A stretch of 64,000 bases of DNA from Durusdinium trenchii (taxonomy: Eukaryota; Sar; Dinophyceae; Suessiales; Symbiodiniaceae): NCBI GenBank assembly GCA_963970005.1, contig CAXAMN010022917.1:25087-89086 (forward strand), in the 5' to 3' direction. The notes under the pieces are model-generated. The model was not told the DNA's origin. It did not search any database and saw nothing but the letters and a program-made list of their open reading frames with translations. The position numbers were made by a program, and so were the translations under genes. Of this stretch, positions 60,192 to 64,000 are shown piece by piece (within the stretch, counting starts at the first letter, position 1; every line of letters starts with the position of its first letter).

Positions 60192-60933
60192 CTCACAAGG
60201 GTGAGGCCAGCTAGCCAATATGTAAACTAGCTATTGTGCATAATTGGAATATATATATATATATAGATAGATGTATAATGTATACATATGATTGGTGGTC
60301 AAAAGGTATTTTCCCGAAAGCCGCTGTAAAAGTCATGCTGATGGGGGCCCGCTTACATTTCAGAGAGGGTATCGGATGTATGGAAATGTGAAGGATTCCA
60401 ATCAGAGGTGCAGAATGTTGCAAACGTAGCTAGCGCGAAGGCCTTTTTTAACTCTCTTATGATCTTTTGTTGTCTAAGCCAGCCATGCTGTGAGGAATTG
60501 GATTGCAAAGAACAGACATGGGCACAAACTTTCCAAGTAGTAACGGCGAAGATCTGCTTCCAGGACAAAAGGACAGCTGATCACAGTTGAGAACTGTGCT
60601 AGCGCAAATGCTTGCGCGGATCTAGCGCACAAGACTCAGAACTTTTTCCGGCTTGAAGTACCGGCAACACACATCACAAAGGTCACTTCTGCATTTCCCC
60701 AGTGGACCTACCGCCAATCTAGCGCTGCCTTGATGGTTTGCATGATTCTGCAGAGGGCCCGCTACTAAACCAATACTTGAAGTCAACATCCTAACCATTT
60801 TCCATACCACTTTTCCAAAAGCCTTACTATAGGTTTTTGACCGCTGCTCATATGCAGATTTCTCGTGTCCAAAACGTGGACGCTTTTAGCCGGTGTTTGC
60901 GCTGTGCCTCGCATGGTAGCGCAGCCTGGTTAC

Positions 60934-61053
60934 TTCTTGGCAGCTGATCCTCGAGTTCGACATAGAAGGCCTCCAGGTCGTCGATCGATGGCTCCACTCC
61001 GAACTCCTGGATCTTCTGACGGAAGGACGGCGTCCTTTCTTCAAGCTCGGCAT
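60934..61053 (-). CDS. putative exon, unknown protein
   Basis: The minus strand reads LEERTPSFRQKIQEFGVEPS then IDDLEAFYVELEDQLPR, with a GT donor (AAGAA|GTAACC). Strong helical, acidic character typical of a real exon. Not an ALDH12 segment I recognise; probably a neighbouring gene or an N-terminal extension. Confidence 0.5.
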
Positions 61054-61243
61054 GATGGACGCTGTCGACGCTACCGATTCGAGTGTCACAAACACCTGCG
61101 GTTTGCAAACAGGTTCCCCTCCCAATTTCCGCGCGGATTCCACTCACAACTCCGATCGACCGAACCCGGGTTCCTATATTTGGGGAAGCGCTCATGTTCA
61201 TGTCATGCTCATGCACGTGCGCTTTCAAGGCTGCTCATGTTGC

Positions 61244-61477
61244 CTTGAAGAGGGACTGGCGGCTGGGCTGTGGAAAGACAGTGTGTACGGCCAATGTTCC
61301 CAAAGCGAAGAATCTCTGTCGCCCCATTACGTCAACCTTGATGTCGCGCTGAAGTCCTTGTCCCTCATTGATGCTCATGACGCGTGACATCGCATCTACA
61401 CCTTCCACGGTGGAAGTCGCTGCTAGATCGATGCTGGCCTTTCCAGTCTGGAGCAGCGATCCCATCGCCAGTTGCAC
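61244..61477 (-). CDS. putative exon, unknown protein
   Basis: 78 codons in phase 0 between a GACCAG acceptor and an AAG|GCAACA GC donor: VQLAMGSLLQTGKASIDLAA, then MSRVMSINEGQGLQRDIKVD and VMGRQRFFALGTLAVHTVF. Convincing as protein; family not recognised. Confidence 0.55.
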
Positions 61478-61660
61478 CTGGTCATCTGCTCATGTTGATG
61501 GTGGTGTAGCATTTAGTTCAAAGTTGTCACCTGAGATGTCATTTTTCTGCGTTCCTTTTCGATCATCTTTCTTTGGGCAGGAATCTGTACTGTGATGGCC
61601 CTTCTTCGTGGTTTCTGTCTTTTCAGATTTCCACATCGTCACACTCTCGCGCCTCATGGG

Positions 61661-61835
61661 GTATAGAAGTTGCAGTGCTTCTCATCATTGTTTGTTTTGC
61701 ACGAGCCTTCCGCAAGCTTGGTCCGCGGAAGGGTGAGGTGGTTGTATTCCTCCACCTCTTCCTCTGCCATCGGCTTCCAGTAGAGCAGCCTCGGGGAGAC
61801 CAACTCCGGATTCCAATTGCTACGCTGACATGGCC
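61661..61835 (-). CDS. putative exon, unknown protein
   Basis: The minus strand reads PELVSPRLLYWKPMAEEEVE then EYNHLTLPRTKLAEGSCKTN. Open and protein-like; ends are not fixed. Same strand as the other exon-like stretches in 60.9-63.1 kb. Confidence 0.4.
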
Positions 61836-62359
61836 CAGCAAGTGTCCTTTGGGCAAATCCGAGCCCGAGCACGGGCACAGTTTTCTGGGCAGCTTATGGT
61901 GAACGAGACCTTGGAAACGCCTGCAGCAGTTAAAGAATGGTCGTGAGTTTCCTTGCTATCTCCGGACTTGAGTTGGAACCTTTTGGTCGATCAGACAATG
62001 GTGCGTTCATGAAGAGCAGTAGGCCTCTGTGGCAGCAAGACACAAATCGATCGTCTTGTGATTTCAAACCATTTGTTCTTTTCATGTTTTTTCGCCTGGG
62101 TGGTGACGCTGGGGGACTCGGCGACTGGCGGGTGTGACAGGCTGGGGTGACCGGATGAGACCGGAATGCTTTTTGGATTTGCCTGAAGTCGTGATCATTT
62201 GCATGAGAGATGGTGATCTCATGGTTCTTCATGGGTTGACCAAAGATGCACCAGGCTGAGATGTAGCAAACTCTGAGTGTAGTGAAGGTAGAGTCAGGGA
62301 GGACATTGCAGAAAAGAGAAAACCTCAAGCAGCTCAGTGCATGTTGGCCCTGGAGTTGG

Positions 62360-62650
62360 GCCTTCATCATGGACCGGAATAGGATGTCATCGTGCACATC
62401 TTCCATGAGTAATGAAGCTGAACCTCTGCTTTGGTCACGCCGTCGGAGGTCCGTCTCTGCCCAGTTCAGCTTCAAGGCTTCTTGCACACTGTTGGTGGCA
62501 AAGTCATTCTTCGTGGCGCGCTCCGATTCTGCAGCAGCATCCATGCCACAACGAAGTCTGGCAGAAACTGTTCTGCCCCTTCTGGCGCTTGGTCCGAGAT
62601 GTTTGCTTGGTGTAGTTGCTCCTGTGTCACATGCCTTTGATAGCCTCTAT
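62360..62650 (-). CDS. putative exon region, unknown protein
   Basis: Open minus-strand frame with ATKNDFATNSVQEALKLNWA then ETDLRRRDQ and LLMEDVHDDILFRSMMKAQL. Stays open to 61930 but becomes Pro/Ser-rich, so the exon probably ends near 62330-62360. No family recognised. Confidence 0.4.
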
Positions 62651-62763
62651 CCTACCATGATATGTTGATTGTCCCACCAAAACCCTTGGTCTTGGTTCCA
62701 CTGCCAAGCATCCTCATTGTCTTCTAAAGGCCGTGATCGTCACCCTTCAATCTTTTCGCGCGG

Positions 62764-63080
62764 TCAGGTTGATGACGTGTGGCCCGGCTTGCACCATGAT
62801 TGCCGCTGCATGGACTGATGGCACCTTTCCGAATTCCGGCTGAAGACTTGATGACACATGAAATATCCCTGTCCATATTTCCCGATGGCCTCTGCCAAGG
62901 CCTTGGGAGACTCACACAGGCTCAATCGTGGCGTTCGATGTGGCAGAAGACCTTGCCTATGGTCTTCCCAGCGCAAGCCAATGTAGGAGCTTGCACCGGC
63001 CTTCAAGAAGGCCAGCACTTCCTGAGCGCCCCTCGCATGAGAGATCCACCCCAGTGACTGGGGCCCCGCTAAAGGTCTCT
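62764..63080 (-). CDS. putative exon region, unknown protein
   Basis: Open minus-strand frame with EVLAFLKAGASSYIGLRWED, SPKALAEAIGKYGQGYF and CHQVFSRNSERCHQS. Reads like protein but matches no family I know. Could be host gene or degraded transposon. Confidence 0.35.
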
Positions 63081-64000
63081 TCTTCCAATCCAACGTCTCC
63101 ACATAGTTAATAGTTCTTCAACGCAGCTCGTTTTTTATGGTATAGTATGTATTGATTGTTGGGATCCCATCCCGGCTATATCTCACCTCTGTCATCGCTC
63201 CCTTCCAGCAACAAAAGGATCTCTTCCTCAAAGTCCCTGGATCTTCGCTCTAATGCCCGTGCGGATTTCCAATCGAATCACTTTCGCACTCGGAGCCGAT
63301 GCTCACGGATCAAGCACCCCCCCCCCAGTGTCCAAAAACAGGACGCTTTGCGGGCGGGTGTTTGCGCCTGCTTTGCGTGCAAATATAACAAAATACCGTT
63401 TATTATACATATGTTGTATTATTATTGTTTATTTCTATTGTTGCTATTATGTGATATGATGATGTGTGTGTGCGAACATGGGACCAGTTATGAGCTACGT
63501 GTCGTGGCACCCTCCTCGAGGGACACTGAGTGGCACACTGTGATGCATGGTTTGTGAGCAGACTTCAATCTGATCCCCACTTGGTAGCTCCAAGCCCCAA
63601 GCCGTCTCCTGTGAATGTTTCGATTTGCTCCAGGATCCTCCACCTGGGGCGGGACGAAACGGCCATGCGGCAATGCAAACCCATCAAGTCGGAATTTGCC
63701 TACACTCCAACTCCCTGACATTGAAAGGTGAAAAACGTATTAAAACATTGAAGAGGAACATCATCTATGTCATGTCTTCTCGTGTCCATGCCATCTACTT
63801 GCAATGTCATTGGTCTAAAGTATGCTAAGTGACCTAACCTTGGGGTCCCATGACTCACGACCTTTTACAGGCCAAATTCAGTGACTGAACTAACCAAGAA
63901 ATCAAGTTCAGTCATGAACGGAGGAAATAGGTTTCCCTAAAGACTAACAGTTGCCTGCAGCTGACTTGCAAAAACCAAGCAAATGTCTGCTGCCAAATGG

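Noticed and set aside
60909..60962. tRNA-like sequence with A-box (TAGCGCAGCCTGG) and B-box-like GAGTTCGAC
   Set aside because: No acceptor stem or anticodon arm could be drawn, and the same bases read as a good minus-strand exon (VELEDQLPR). The similarity to the copia primer-binding site is probably chance.
1..64000. Spliced-leader relict, rRNA, tRNA or CRISPR array
   Set aside because: I looked for the dinoflagellate spliced-leader end (TTTTGGCTCAAG), conserved rRNA stretches, tRNA cloverleafs and regular spacer arrays and saw none that hold up.

Overview
The window looks like nuclear DNA of a dinoflagellate, most likely a Symbiodiniaceae-type genome. Evidence: very short exons scattered through long introns; introns that mostly start with GC or GA instead of GT; two adjacent recognisable genes on the same strand; a Ty1/copia polyprotein of the kind common in these algae; degenerate TTTAGGG-type telomere repeats; and many small inverted-repeat elements. 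I saw no bacterial operons, rRNA, tRNA or CRISPR. The species cannot be named from the sequence.

Layout. 1-4.8 kb: AT-rich, no gene recognised. 4.8-8 kb: a few coding-like stretches, one convincing plus-strand exon (5948-6138). 8.8-14.3 kb, minus strand: six exons of a 14-3-3 protein; its N-terminal start and C-terminal helix are not located. 18.2-60.2 kb, minus strand: twenty exons of a plant-type delta-1-pyrroline-5-carboxylate dehydrogenase (ALDH12 family), from near the N-terminus to the stop codon. The exons total only about 1.4 kb spread over 42 kb. 60.2-64 kb: further minus-strand exon-like stretches, product unknown; the ALDH12 start should lie here.

The ALDH12 intron between 50408 and 23979 is 26.4 kb long. 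It contains a 7.4 kb copia element (25595-32985, plus strand, antisense to the host gene) with identical 101-bp LTRs. It also contains a 32-bp minisatellite with a run of Ns, and what look like exons of at least two other minus-strand genes: one ending in a cold-shock-like domain (stop at 41639) and one with a RanBP2-like zinc finger and an Ala/Gln-rich repeat (stop at 34775). Either whole genes are nested in the intron or the assembly has inserted foreign sequence there.

Small terminal-inverted-repeat elements (about 90-125 bp, five families) and modular arrays built around ACTAGT are spread through introns and intergenic DNA. Some element edges coincide with putative splice sites, which raises the possibility that they act as introners. 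Exon calls rest on hand translation, family motifs remembered for ALDH12 and 14-3-3, and phase matching across introns; no search was run.
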